Positions 8,062 through 16,831 are shown, numbered from the stretch's first letter. The stretch: 60,049 bases of DNA from Acrocarpospora macrocephala (GCF_009687865.1 NZ_BLAE01000042.1:38068-98116), one strand, 5' to 3'. Notes: a model not told the origin generated them from the sequence alone. Numbers and translations: made by a program.

Positions 8062-9386
8062 TCGTCCGCGATGAGCTGGACGAGCTCGCTCAGATCGGGC
8101 AGGGTTTCCAGCCGTTCGACCACGTCCACGAGCGGCTCCCACGAGCGGGACGCCTCCGACAGGCAGTCGGCGACCTTGCGCAGCCGGGTCTCCCGGTCCA
8201 TCGGCCGCCCGATCGCACCGAGATAGCGACGGCACGTCCGCGCCAACGTGCGCCCGTCATGGGTGTGTACGGTCACCCGCGCCCAGGTATGCGCCTTGTC
8301 CCGGGGAATATCGGGATTGTGGACAAGCCGGATCTTCGGCAGCGTCTCCTGCATCACCTCCGAACGCAGCACCGCATCCGCGAACGACCCGATCCTGACC
8401 TCGGGCTGGGTGAGCGCGACGGCGACGCAGTACTCGTAGCTGAACTTGCCGTCCAGCCCGCTCTCCGGCGACGGCCGGGACAGATCCGCCCGGAACACCG
8501 GCGGCTCGACGACGATCTCCGCCACCTCGCCCGGATCGAGCCCTTCCTCCTCGCGCAGGGTCCGCATGGCCTCCATCGGCCATTGCATGAAGATCTCGGC
8601 GGGAAACCGTTTGATCGCGAAGCCCGGATCGACCAGGTGGTGGGCCGTGCCCAGGGCCTTCTCGTCGTACGCCTCGCCGAAGAAAGCCGCCACGTAGCCG
8701 CGGTGATCTTCCAGGATGGCCGGGTTGGCGGTGACCCCGCAGGCGGCCAGGCCGGCGCACTCGACTCCGGCCCTGGCCGCGCCGCCGGGGTGCAGGGCCT
8801 TGGCCATCGTGCCGTTGTTGGCGAACAGGCCGCCGGCCCGGGAGGCGGCCAGGCCGAACGCGGCGGCGGTGGCGGCCTCGGGCAGGCGGAGCAGGTTGGC
8901 GGCGGCGGCGACCGCGCCCATCGGGCCGACCACGCCGGGCGGGTGGAAGCCGCGCGGGGGCGCCTTCTCCCCGGCCGTGCGCAGCCGCTGCTGCACGTCC
9001 CAGCCGACCGCGAAGGCGGTGATCACGTCCGCGCCGGAGGCGCCGGCGCGTTCGGCCAGCGCGAGGACGGCGGGCAGGATGGAGGAGGTGCCGTGCGCGG
9101 ACGGGTATCCCTGCACCTCGTAGTCGAGGCAGTGCAGCGCCACCCCGTTGACGAACGCGGCACTGCTCGCGGGCAGCCGAGCCCCGGCCACGGTCGCCTC
9201 CGGGTTCCCACCCTGCGCAGTGAAATAGGTCCGGATATATCCGGACACCGGCTGCCGAGACCCCGCGATCATGTTCGCGAAGCCGTCAAGGATGACCACT
9301 TTGGCCGCTTCGACGACCGCGGCGGGCAGCTGCTCGTAGCGGGCGCCCGCCGCGAACTCGACCAGCTGCCCGGTTCCTCGCGCCAT
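8058..9386 (-). CDS. MmgE/PrpD family protein, divergent (paralogue 1 of 5)
   Basis: A 442-residue MmgE/PrpD protein. The family includes 2-methylcitrate dehydratase and cis-aconitate decarboxylase, and acts on tricarboxylic acids. The start MARGTGQLVEFAAG shares a base with the stop of the upstream flavoprotein (TGATG). The fold is recognisable: ILDGFANMIAG, GTMAKALHPGGAARAGVE and FSYEYCVAVALTQPEV. Active-site motifs differ from the classical set. LDFDD plus GHP becomes LDYEVQGYPSAHGTSS, and the usual P-C-C-x-x-H segment reads IKRFPAEIFMQWPMEA. It therefore belongs to a different subclass from paralogues 3-5 and may catalyse a different step. Confidence 0.87.
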   Translation of the reverse strand: MARGTGQLVEFAAGARYEQLPAAVVEAAKVVILDGFANMIAGSRQPVSGYIRTYFTAQGGNPEATVAGARLPASSAAFVNGVALHCLDYEVQGYPSAHGTSSILPAVLALAERAGASGADVITAFAVGWDVQQRLRTAGEKAPPRGFHPPGVVGPMGAVAAAANLLRLPEAATAAAFGLAASRAGGLFANNGTMAKALHPGGAARAGVECAGLAACGVTANPAILEDHRGYVAAFFGEAYDEKALGTAHHLVDPGFAIKRFPAEIFMQWPMEAMRTLREEEGLDPGEVAEIVVEPPVFRADLSRPSPESGLDGKFSYEYCVAVALTQPEVRIGSFADAVLRSEVMQETLPKIRLVHNPDIPRDKAHTWARVTVHTHDGRTLARTCRRYLGAIGRPMDRETRLRKVADCLSEASRSWEPLVDVVERLETLPDLSELVQLIADE

Positions 9387-10873
9387 CAGTTCGCCAGCGC
9401 GGCGCGGGCGGCGCTGGTCCCCGCGATCCGCCCGAAGATCGCGCCGGCCATCATCCCCGAGCCGGACGGATAGTTCCAGTGCCACAACCCGCCCAGCATC
9501 TCCCCCGCCGTATAAAGGCCGGAAATTTCACGACCTGAGGTGTGCTGCACGCGCGCGGTCTCCGGATTCACCTTGAGCCCGCCAAAGGTGAACGTGATCC
9601 CGCAACACACCCCGTACGCCTCGAAAGGCCCTTCCACGATGTCGATGGAGTAGTTGCTCTTGTCGGGCGTGAGCCCCCGCGTCCGCTTCCCGTCCAGCGT
9701 GAACGGATTCGGATTGGCCGGACCCGGCTGGATCGCCTGGTTGTAGGCCGCGACCGTCTCCCGCAGATTCTCCGCGTTGATCCCCAGCTGCGCGGCGATG
9801 TCGTCGAGCGTGTCGCCCGTCACGCCGGTCGCGTTGTTCCGGTCGTAATCCTCCAGCAGCCCCTGCCGCCGCGCGTTCGCCCCGAAGATCTGGTACGCCA
9901 CGCCCCCCGGCTGCGCCAGCACCGCCCGCCCCATCTTGGCGTACGTCCGCCCGCGCACATCGCTGGCCTCGTCCACGAACCGGTACCCGTCGGTGTTGAC
10001 CATGATGCTGTACGGGTAGGCGTACCTGCTGGTCCGCAGCCCGCCCTTCGGCACCGAGGACGGCAGCGTGAACGCGGGCCGCGCGATGTCCTGCGGCGAG
10101 GCGTGGCAGCTGCTCCAGCTCCCGTGCGGCAGCGCGCCGATGGCCAGCGCCGCGTTGAGCCCGTCCCCCGTGTTGTACGGCACGCCGCGCATCTTCACCG
10201 TGTCCCAGCCAGGCCCCAGGTATTTGGCCCGCATCTCCGGATTCGACTCGAACCCTCCGCAGGCCAGCACCACGGCCTTGGCGTGGAATGTCACCCCGCC
10301 CTCAGGGGTGAGCGCCCGCACGCCCACGACCTCGCCGTCACGCCCTTGCAGCAGCTCGCTCATCGCGGTGTCGTAGAACACCTGCCCGCCCGACTTCTCC
10401 ACGCTGGTGAAGTGCCGTTCCTGCAGCCGGTAGCCGCGCCCGTCCATCTGCATGGTGTTCCCGGCCGTCGGCGCGAGGTTGGGCGTCCACGAGTGGCCCT
10501 TCCCGCGCAGCCACAGGATCGTCGGGTAGGCCCGCTCCACGTGCACCTTGAGCAGGTCGGGGTCGGCGAGCCCGGCTGTGGTCCGCATGACCTCGTCCCA
10601 CAGCACGTCCTTGGTGCGGCTGGGCAGCTTGTCGTGGATGGCGGCCAGCTGGGCGGGGTCCGGGTCGTCGATGAGCGGGGCCAGGTCGTCGACGCTGTCG
10701 TAGGTGAAGCGCATGTGGCCGGTCAGCGCGCTGTTGCCGCCACGCTCCTCGCGGGGCGCCTTCTCCAGCACGGCGACGGAGACGCCCAGGTCGAGGGCGG
10801 CCTGGGCGGCGCAGAGCCCGGCGTTGCCGCCGCCCACGATGACGACGTCGTAGTGGTGGTGTTCCTCGTGCAT
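9386..10873 (-). CDS. TcuA-like FAD-dependent dehydrogenase (tricarballylate dehydrogenase type)
   Basis: A 495-residue flavoprotein of the succinate dehydrogenase/fumarate reductase flavoprotein superfamily. The FAD site YDVVIVGGGNAGLCAAQAAL is at the N-terminus. APREERGGNSALTGHMRF, ACGGFESNPEMRAKYLG, YGVCCGITFTFGGLKVN and the final LYTAGEMLGG...NYPSGSGMMAG match the TcuA group best. In Salmonella, TcuA oxidises tricarballylate to cis-aconitate using FAD. The context (TctABC importer and PrpD proteins) supports a tricarboxylate or similar polycarboxylate substrate. A delta1-ketosteroid-dehydrogenase-like or fumarate-reductase-like role is the main alternative. No TcuB iron-sulfur partner is in the cluster, so the electron acceptor is unclear. 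Confidence 0.82.
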   Translation of the reverse strand: MHEEHHHYDVVIVGGGNAGLCAAQAALDLGVSVAVLEKAPREERGGNSALTGHMRFTYDSVDDLAPLIDDPDPAQLAAIHDKLPSRTKDVLWDEVMRTTAGLADPDLLKVHVERAYPTILWLRGKGHSWTPNLAPTAGNTMQMDGRGYRLQERHFTSVEKSGGQVFYDTAMSELLQGRDGEVVGVRALTPEGGVTFHAKAVVLACGGFESNPEMRAKYLGPGWDTVKMRGVPYNTGDGLNAALAIGALPHGSWSSCHASPQDIARPAFTLPSSVPKGGLRTSRYAYPYSIMVNTDGYRFVDEASDVRGRTYAKMGRAVLAQPGGVAYQIFGANARRQGLLEDYDRNNATGVTGDTLDDIAAQLGINAENLRETVAAYNQAIQPGPANPNPFTLDGKRTRGLTPDKSNYSIDIVEGPFEAYGVCCGITFTFGGLKVNPETARVQHTSGREISGLYTAGEMLGGLWHWNYPSGSGMMAGAIFGRIAGTSAARAALAN

Positions 10874-10897
10874 TGCGGTGTCCTTTTCCTTCGGGGT

Positions 10898-13192
10898 TCA
10901 GCGCAGGACGTTGTCGCGGGTGAGGCGGTCGATCTCGGCGTCGGTCAGGGCGAGCACGCCGGTGAGGACTTCGCGGGTGTGCTGGCCGAGCAGGGGGGCG
11001 GGAGAGTGGAGGTCGCCGGGGGTGGCGGAGAGGCGGAAAGGCGGCATGCCATAGAGGCTGGGTCCCATTTCGGGGTGAGTGAGGCGCTGCCAGTGGCCGC
11101 GGTGGACGAGCTGGGGGTCGGTGATCACGCCCGGCGCGTCCCGGACGACGCCGGCCGGAACGCCCTGGTCCTGGAGGGCGTTCATCAGCTTCTCAGCATC
11201 CCAAGCAGCGATTTTTCCGGAAATTTCGCCCGGAGCCTCGATGTCCAGAGTCGTCCGGAGGGCCTGCCATTCGGTTTCCGAGCGGACGGCCAGGGCGATC
11301 CAGGAGTCGCGGCAGCGGTAGACGCCGTGCGGGGACCAGACCGGATGAGCGTTCCCCATCGGCCCGGGGTCGGTTCCGTTCGCCGTCCACTCCATGATCG
11401 CCGGGCCGATGGCGGCGATGGTGGGTTCCGTCTGGGCGATGTCGATGTGCTGGCCCTGGCCGGTGCGGTCGCGGTGCCGGAGCGCGGCCAGCACGGCGAC
11501 GGCGGCGTGGCCCGGGTTGGGCACGTGGTCGGGGTAGTTGGTCCCGGTTCCGGCCGGGTAGCGGCCGGGCAGTCCGGTCAGGTGGGTGAGGCCGACGAGC
11601 GCGCCGATGGTCAGGCCGTATCCGAGGTAGTCGCGTTCCGGCCCGGAACCGCCCTGCATGGACATGGACAGGTAGACCAGCCCGGGATTGTTCGCCCGCA
11701 GTTCCTGGTAGCCGAGGCCGAGGCTCTCCATCACGCCGGGCCGGAAGTTGTTGGCCACGACGTCCGCGGTGGCGGCCAGCCGCTGGGCGATTTCGCGGCC
11801 TTCGGGCGTTTTCAGGTCCAGCGTGATGCCGCGTTTGCTGGTGTTCCGCTCGGCGAAGTAGCCGCTGCGGTTGATCCCCGGCACTCCCCCGGCGAACGGC
11901 GGCCCGGTGCGCAGGCTGTCCAGATGCGCCGCGCTCTCGACTTTGATCACGTCCGCGCCGTGGTCGGCGAGGAGTTTGGTGGTGTACGACCCGGCCCCGA
12001 CCCAGGTGAAGTCCAGCACCCGGATCCGCCCCTGGCGGGGAGCCACGGGATCGCGGGGCGGCCAGGTGATTCCCTGATGCTCGCCGGGCGCGGGCACCGG
12101 CAGGTCCTGCCGCCACGGCGTCCCGCTCAGGACGTACGGCGGCCCAGGCGCGTCCACCCGGCGGCCTGAGGGCAGCGTGAGCGGGCGGAAGTAGTCCCGA
12201 TGCCGGAGCTGCGGGCTGGCCACGATGTCGGCGGCGGTGTTGACCGGGCTCAGCGGGATGCCGCGCGCCTGCGCCTGCCGGTAGAGCTCGGCGCGGCCGC
12301 GATCCCGCGCGAACGCTCCGAAGATCTCCGCGAACCGCTCTTTGGCGTCCTCCCGTTCGAGGTGCGCCCGGTCTCGCCAGCGCGGTCCGGCCAGCTCGGC
12401 CGCCTCGTCGAACCCTTCGTCGAGGAGCCAGTCGGTCAGCCGCACCCAGAACCTGCTGGAGGCGATCCCGCCCACGTAAAGGTAGACATATCCATCGGCG
12501 CAGGGATAGAGGCCGGTTCCGGCGTGCCGTTGCATCCCGGCCGCGGGCCCGCGGACCACGCCTTCCAGGTCGAAGAACTGGGGGGCGTTCTCCAGCGCGC
12601 AGGACACCGATTCCTGCGCCGACACGTCCACGTGCTGGCCCCGCCCGGCGCGCAGGGCCAGCAGGGTGCCGACGGCGGCGAACAGCGAGGCCATCACGTG
12701 CGACTGCTCCTGGCAGACCTGCACCGGCGGGCCGTCGGCGTACCCGCCCAGCGACATCAGCCCGCCCAGCGCCAGGCAGACGATGTCGGTCGCCTCGAAC
12801 CCCGTGTAGGGCCCGGTCCACCCGAACGGCGTGATGCTCGTGACCACGAGTTCGGGATGTTCGGCCAGCAGGCGTTCCGGGGCGAGACCGCGTTCCCGCA
12901 ACCGGCGTGGATGCCCGCTCTGCAGCAGCACGTCGGCCCCCGCCGCCAGCTTCATCAGCGCGCCCCGGTCGCCGGGGTCGGTCAGATCCAGGCAGATCCC
13001 CCGCTTGTTGGCGTTCTGGTAGGCGAACCGCAGGCTCATCCCGTCGGCCATCGGGGGCTGGCGGCGCAGGGCCGTACCGCCCGGGGGTTCCACCAGCACG
13101 ACGTCGGCGCCGAGGTCGGCGAGGAGCTTGCCGCAGTACCCGCCGAACGGCCCGGCCACCTCCAGCACCCGGAGCCCTGCCAGCGCGTTCAC
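10898..13192 (-). CDS. Tandem-fused class III CoA-transferase (CaiB/BaiF family)
   Basis: A 764-residue protein containing two complete class III CoA-transferase (formyl-CoA transferase-like) units in one chain. Unit 1 starts at LAGLRVLEVAGPFGGYCGKL and contains NKRGICLDL and GRGQHVDVSAQESV. Unit 2 starts near residue 395 with IRVLDFTWVGAGSYTTKLLA and contains SKRGITLDLKTPEGRE and GQGQHIDIAQTEP. These enzymes move CoA between carboxylates through an aspartyl-CoA thioester. By eye, the position of the catalytic Asp of formyl-CoA transferase (Asp169) is Glu in both halves, which needs an alignment to settle. The natural enzymes are interlocked homodimers, so the fusion may make an intramolecular dimer with unequal halves. 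The GTG start overlaps the stop of the DUF35 gene. Confidence 0.88.
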   Translation of the reverse strand: MNALAGLRVLEVAGPFGGYCGKLLADLGADVVLVEPPGGTALRRQPPMADGMSLRFAYQNANKRGICLDLTDPGDRGALMKLAAGADVLLQSGHPRRLRERGLAPERLLAEHPELVVTSITPFGWTGPYTGFEATDIVCLALGGLMSLGGYADGPPVQVCQEQSHVMASLFAAVGTLLALRAGRGQHVDVSAQESVSCALENAPQFFDLEGVVRGPAAGMQRHAGTGLYPCADGYVYLYVGGIASSRFWVRLTDWLLDEGFDEAAELAGPRWRDRAHLEREDAKERFAEIFGAFARDRGRAELYRQAQARGIPLSPVNTAADIVASPQLRHRDYFRPLTLPSGRRVDAPGPPYVLSGTPWRQDLPVPAPGEHQGITWPPRDPVAPRQGRIRVLDFTWVGAGSYTTKLLADHGADVIKVESAAHLDSLRTGPPFAGGVPGINRSGYFAERNTSKRGITLDLKTPEGREIAQRLAATADVVANNFRPGVMESLGLGYQELRANNPGLVYLSMSMQGGSGPERDYLGYGLTIGALVGLTHLTGLPGRYPAGTGTNYPDHVPNPGHAAVAVLAALRHRDRTGQGQHIDIAQTEPTIAAIGPAIMEWTANGTDPGPMGNAHPVWSPHGVYRCRDSWIALAVRSETEWQALRTTLDIEAPGEISGKIAAWDAEKLMNALQDQGVPAGVVRDAPGVITDPQLVHRGHWQRLTHPEMGPSLYGMPPFRLSATPGDLHSPAPLLGQHTREVLTGVLALTDAEIDRLTRDNVLR

Positions 13193-13596
13193 TCCGGATC
13201 CCGGGGGACGAACTGGTGGATCACGGCGCCCTCAATGGCGGTGAAGATCACCTGAACCGGCATTCCCACGGTGACCTGGTCGGTTCCGACCACGTTCGTC
13301 ATGATCAGTGGGCCTTCGTCGAGCTCGACCATGGCCACGTTGTACGGCACCCGATCCGCGAACGCCGGATGGTAGACCTGGTGGAACACCACCGACGAGA
13401 ACACCGTCCCCCGCCCCGACATGGCCTCCCACCCGTGCTCCTTGCTCAGGCAGCGCGGGCACACCAGCGCGATCGGGTAGCGCGGATGCCCGCACCCCGA
13501 ACACCGCTGAAGCAGCAGCCTCCCCTCCGCCAGCCCTTCCCAGAACGGCCGGTTCTCCTCCGTCACCACCGGCACAGGTCGCGATATTTCCGACAT
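13189..13596 (-). CDS. Zn-ribbon OB-fold protein (DUF35), partner of the thiolase-like protein
   Basis: A 135-residue DUF35 protein. An N-terminal helix (ENRPFWEGLAEGRLLLQRC) is followed by a rubredoxin-like zinc ribbon, CSGCGHPRYP and CPRCL, and then an OB fold (GRGTVFSSVVFHQVYHPAF). In known complexes, such as the Ltp2-DUF35 side-chain aldolases of steroid catabolism and archaeal HMG-CoA synthase/thiolase assemblies, this subunit bridges acyl-CoA enzymes and channels the CoA ester. It lies one base after the thiolase-like gene and overlaps the CoA-transferase gene, which supports a physical complex with the thiolase-like protein. Confidence 0.9.
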   Translation of the reverse strand: MSEISRPVPVVTEENRPFWEGLAEGRLLLQRCSGCGHPRYPIALVCPRCLSKEHGWEAMSGRGTVFSSVVFHQVYHPAFADRVPYNVAMVELDEGPLIMTNVVGTDQVTVGMPVQVIFTAIEGAVIHQFVPRDPE

Positions 13597-13597
13597 T

Positions 13598-14731
13598 TCA
13601 CGCTCCCGTGAGGATCATGGCGTTCGCGCAGTTCAGGGACATGCCACGCCCGGTGACCAGGCACACTTCGGCATCGGGCACCTGGCGGACCCCTGCCTGC
13701 CCGCGTATCTGCCGGACACCTTCGACGATGTGCAGCCACCCCTCCATGTACGACTCCGACAGGTTGCCCCCCGCCGTGTTGACGGGCAGCTCACCTCCGA
13801 GCCGGATCCGCCCGCCTTCCACGAAGGACCCGCCCTCTCCCGGCGCGCAGAATCCGGCATGCTCCAGCCAGAGCAGGACGCTGATGGTGAAGTTGTCGTA
13901 CAGCTGGGCGACGTCGATGTCGCCGGGCCCGACCCCGGCCGTCCGGTAGGCGTCGTGCACGGCGGTGCGCTGGTGCGGCACGGCGAGCCAGTCCTTGCTG
14001 CCCAGTGTCTGGTTCGTGTGGGCCTGTCCCATCCCGGCGATGCGCACGGGCGGCTGCCTCAGGTCTCTGGCGCGATCCATCGAGGTGACGATCACGCATA
14101 CGCCGCCGTCGGAGATCAGGCAGCAGTCCAGCAGGCGCAGGGGTTCGACGATCCAGCGCGAGGCCTGGTGGTCGGCCACGGTGATCGGGGTCCGCATGAC
14201 CGCGGCCGGGTTCAGCGAGGCGTGGTAGCGGCAGGCCACGGCGACCTCGGCGAGTTGCTCGCCGGTGGTGCCGTACAGGGCCATGTGGCGGGAAGCCACC
14301 AGGGCGCTGTTGGCGGCGGCGCCGAACATGCCCCAGATGCCCCAGGAATCCCCCCAGCCTGAGGCGCGCCCGAAGCGGCTGCCGCCAGTGCGGGCGGCGT
14401 CGCCGAACACGCACGCGACCGTGGTCGCCAGCCCGGCCTGGATGGCGGCGGCGGCCATCTGGACCAGCGACCCCGCGCTCGCCCCGCCCATCGACAGACT
14501 GCCGGTCAAAAGCGGGTTCATCCCGAGTTCCTCACCCAGGCGGAGGTAGTTGAGCCCTTGTTCCGGCGCGGTCGTGCCGGGAAAGGTGAGCAGCCCGTCG
14601 ATGTCGTCCTTGGCCAGCCCGGAGTCCGCGAGCGCGTCGATGAACGCGTCCACGGCCAGCGACAGCGAGGTCGAGCCGGGCAGCTTCCCCTGCGGGGTGG
14701 CACCCACCCCCACGATCGCTATGTCCGTCAT
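13598..14731 (-). CDS. Thiolase-superfamily protein lacking the nucleophilic Cys (Ltp2-like aldolase candidate)
   Basis: A 377-residue thiolase-fold protein of the lipid-transfer/SCPx-like group (IAIVGVGATPQGKLPGSTSL, YDNFTISVLLWLEHAGFC, NTAGGNLSESYMEGWLHIVEG). The segment where thiolases carry the acyl-accepting Cys reads SMGGASAGSLVQMA, with no Cys. This is the hallmark of DUF35-associated aldolases, which split beta-hydroxyacyl-CoA by retro-aldol cleavage rather than thiolysis. The DUF35 gene lies immediately downstream. I infer a retro-aldolase subunit acting after the crotonase. A structural acyl-CoA-binding role is the alternative. Confidence 0.85.
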   Translation of the reverse strand: MTDIAIVGVGATPQGKLPGSTSLSLAVDAFIDALADSGLAKDDIDGLLTFPGTTAPEQGLNYLRLGEELGMNPLLTGSLSMGGASAGSLVQMAAAAIQAGLATTVACVFGDAARTGGSRFGRASGWGDSWGIWGMFGAAANSALVASRHMALYGTTGEQLAEVAVACRYHASLNPAAVMRTPITVADHQASRWIVEPLRLLDCCLISDGGVCVIVTSMDRARDLRQPPVRIAGMGQAHTNQTLGSKDWLAVPHQRTAVHDAYRTAGVGPGDIDVAQLYDNFTISVLLWLEHAGFCAPGEGGSFVEGGRIRLGGELPVNTAGGNLSESYMEGWLHIVEGVRQIRGQAGVRQVPDAEVCLVTGRGMSLNCANAMILTGA

Positions 14732-14743
14732 TTCGGTTTCCTC

Positions 14744-15520
14744 CTAGCGGCCGTGGAAGTCGGGGTCGCGCTTCTCGGCGAAGGCGCGGCGGCCTTCCGC
14801 GCGGTCGTCGGTGTCTCTGATCAGGCCGAACGCCATGCGTTCCAGCTCCATGGCGGCGGGCAGCGGGGCCTGCAGGCCGATCCGGACCAGCCGTTTGATC
14901 GCGCGTACGGAAAGCGGGGCGTTGCGGGCGATCCGCTCGGCCAGCGCCTGGGCTCTGGGCAGCAGTTCGCCGGCCGGGAGCACCTCACTGACCAGCCCGC
15001 ACCGCAGCGCGTCCGGCGCGGCGAGGCGGTCGCCGGTGAGCAGCAGCTGCATGGCCAGGGACTGGCCGATGATCCGGGGCAGCCGCTGGGTGCCGCCCGC
15101 CCCGGGGATGCTGCCGACCCGCGCCTCGGTCAGCGCGAACTCGGCGTTCTCGGCGGCGAGCCGGATGTCGCAGGCCAGCGCGATCTCGAAGCCGCCGCCG
15201 AACGCGTAGCCGTTGACGGCCGCGATCAGCGGGACGTCGGTGTCCAGACCGGCCAGCAGGTGGTCGCCGCCGGGCGAGCCGAACGCCTGGGTGGCGAACG
15301 CGTCCGCGGGCGGGGGAACGCCCTTCAGGTCGGTGCCGGTGCAGAAGGCCCGCTCCCCCGCGCCGGTCAGGACGGCGACGCGGATACGGGAGTCGGTGGC
15401 GAGCTCGCGCCAGACGTCCTGGAGCTCGACGCGCATGGCGAGATCGATGGAGTTGAGCTTCTCGGGCCGGTTGAGGGTGATCGTCGCGATCGGCCCGTCC
15501 AGCCTCAGATCAACTGACAT
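14744..15520 (-). CDS. Enoyl-CoA hydratase/isomerase (crotonase family)
   Basis: A 258-residue crotonase that should add water to an enoyl-CoA to give the beta-hydroxyacyl-CoA used by the aldolase. ITLNRPEKLNSID is the N-terminal motif. The oxyanion-hole loops are AFCTGTDL and NGYAFGGGFEIALACD. Both catalytic glutamates of true hydratases are present: Glu in GGGFE and, 20 residues later, Glu in LTEARVGSIPGAGGTQR, matching Glu144 and Glu164 of rat crotonase. An active hydratase is therefore likely. It ends 12 bases before the thiolase-like gene. The ATG overlaps one copy of the repeated ATTGAT promoter motif. Confidence 0.9.
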   Translation of the reverse strand: MSVDLRLDGPIATITLNRPEKLNSIDLAMRVELQDVWRELATDSRIRVAVLTGAGERAFCTGTDLKGVPPPADAFATQAFGSPGGDHLLAGLDTDVPLIAAVNGYAFGGGFEIALACDIRLAAENAEFALTEARVGSIPGAGGTQRLPRIIGQSLAMQLLLTGDRLAAPDALRCGLVSEVLPAGELLPRAQALAERIARNAPLSVRAIKRLVRIGLQAPLPAAMELERMAFGLIRDTDDRAEGRRAFAEKRDPDFHGR

Positions 15521-15546
15521 TGATTGACTCGACTACATTGATCCAT
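15517..15546. promoter_or_regulatory. Direct repeat of ATTGAT in the crotonase promoter region
   Basis: ACATTGAT occurs at 15517-15524 and again at 15535-15542, exactly 18 bases apart, between the crotonase and MmgE/PrpD paralogue 2. The same ACATTGATT occurs at 24460-24468, before the first gene of the island, and ATTGATCCAT recurs inverted at 6884-6893. This A/T-rich patch is unusual for the region and is probably an internal promoter with regulator sites. Confidence 0.42.
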
Positions 15547-15559
15547 ATAAATCATGTTA

Positions 15560-16831
15560 TCAGCCCAACGTAGCGGAGAACAGGTCGTTGACGCGCAAAG
15601 GGCGTTCTGTCCAGTGGTCGAGGACCAGACCGATGCGCGAGCGGACCGCTGGCGGCAGCGCGGGGTCGGCTTCGGCGAGCCGCCATTTGGCCAGGACCTC
15701 GTCCGGGGTCGCGCCTTCTTCACCGACCGTGGCAGTCAGCTCCTCGCCGGTCGACAACCGGAGGCGGACGAGGGTTTCCGAGTCGTGCCAGCGGGAGTTC
15801 ACGCCGATGACGATCTCCGGCCGGGAGGTCACCAGCCGGGTGAGGGTGTGCCGGAGGCTGACCAGCTCCTGCTCCGGGGTGACGGGGATGTCGACCGAGA
15901 GGCCCTCCGACGTGGCCGGGACGCCGGTCACCTCCACCAGGAGCACGTCCGCGCCGGCCGACACGAGGTTCGCGGCGAACGTGTCCCCGGCCTGCGGTAC
16001 GTCCGCGCCCGCGCGGGCCAGCAGGGACCGGACCGCGCGGACCACCGGCTGGTGGTCGGCGTGGCCGGGCACCGAACCCGCCTTCACCACAGCGGGCCGG
16101 TCGAGCTCGTCCGCCAGCCGTTCCAGCCCGGCCCGGCCGAAGAACGCCTCGCCGAAGCCTTGACGTGCTTCGAAGACGTCCTTCGCGCCCGCGTAGCCGT
16201 CGGCGGCCAGCGAGGCCGCCAGCACTCCGGCGTGCGCGGCCGACGCGGCGTGCGCGGCCCGCGCGCCGCCGGTCACGTTCGCGACCAGCCCGCCCGCGTG
16301 CGAGGCCGCGATCGACAGCGCACCCGCGCAGGCCTCCGCGGACAGGCCGAGCAGCCGGGCGCAAGCCGCGGCGGCGGCGATACCCCCGAAAACCGACGTG
16401 CCGTCGAAGCCACGGTCGGCCTGCCGGTAGCGCCCCGCCCGCCACAACGCCGACGCGGCCCGCACGCCCACCCCGAACGCGTCCATCATCGGGGCGGCCT
16501 CCAGCCGTCCTTCGCGATGCGCGGTGGCCAGCAGCGCGCTCCACACCGGCGCGCCCGCCGCGCCGTAGCAGGCCGTGTCGTCCATGCCGGAGGCATGCGC
16601 CAGCCCGGCCGACGCCCACGCCGCCCACGCGGCGGGAACGGTGGCGTCCAGGCCGATCACCGGCACCGGACCCGCACCGAGGTCCTCTTCGACCAGCGCG
16701 GAGACGACCGCCCCGAACGGGGTGGCCTGTCCGGCTATGGCCGCGCACAGCGTGTCCAGCAGCGACACCGTGGCGTCCTGGCCGGCAGCGGCTCCGGCGA
16801 CGAATTCCGCCAGCACCCGGGTCGCGCTCAC
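15560..16831 (-). CDS. MmgE/PrpD family protein, degenerate (paralogue 2 of 5)
   Basis: A 423-residue MmgE/PrpD member, short for the family, starting at the GTG at 16831 (VSATRVLAEFVAGAAAG). The fold is visible from LLDTLCAAIAG, GVGVRAASALWRAGRYR, ALSIAASHAGGL and EARQGFGEAFFG. Key motifs have decayed. The LDFDD...GHP region reads HASGMDDTACYGAAGAPVW. The Lys of M-x-K-P-L-H is missing (VTGGARAAHAASAAHAG), and P-C-C-x-x-H reads VPGHADHQPVVRAV. It may be catalytically dead, or a subunit of a heteromer with a neighbouring paralogue. Its 5' end lies in a run of imperfect 47-49-base repeats, so the exact start is uncertain. Confidence 0.78.
   Translation of the reverse strand: MSATRVLAEFVAGAAAGQDATVSLLDTLCAAIAGQATPFGAVVSALVEEDLGAGPVPVIGLDATVPAAWAAWASAGLAHASGMDDTACYGAAGAPVWSALLATAHREGRLEAAPMMDAFGVGVRAASALWRAGRYRQADRGFDGTSVFGGIAAAAACARLLGLSAEACAGALSIAASHAGGLVANVTGGARAAHAASAAHAGVLAASLAADGYAGAKDVFEARQGFGEAFFGRAGLERLADELDRPAVVKAGSVPGHADHQPVVRAVRSLLARAGADVPQAGDTFAANLVSAGADVLLVEVTGVPATSEGLSVDIPVTPEQELVSLRHTLTRLVTSRPEIVIGVNSRWHDSETLVRLRLSTGEELTATVGEEGATPDEVLAKWRLAEADPALPPAVRSRIGLVLDHWTERPLRVNDLFSATLG

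Noticed and set aside
9542-12169. An 875-codon plus-strand open frame opposite the flavoprotein and CoA-transferase genes.
   Set aside because: Its composition is that of antisense codon bias (Val/His/Arg-rich, no motif), and the opposite-strand genes are unmistakable.
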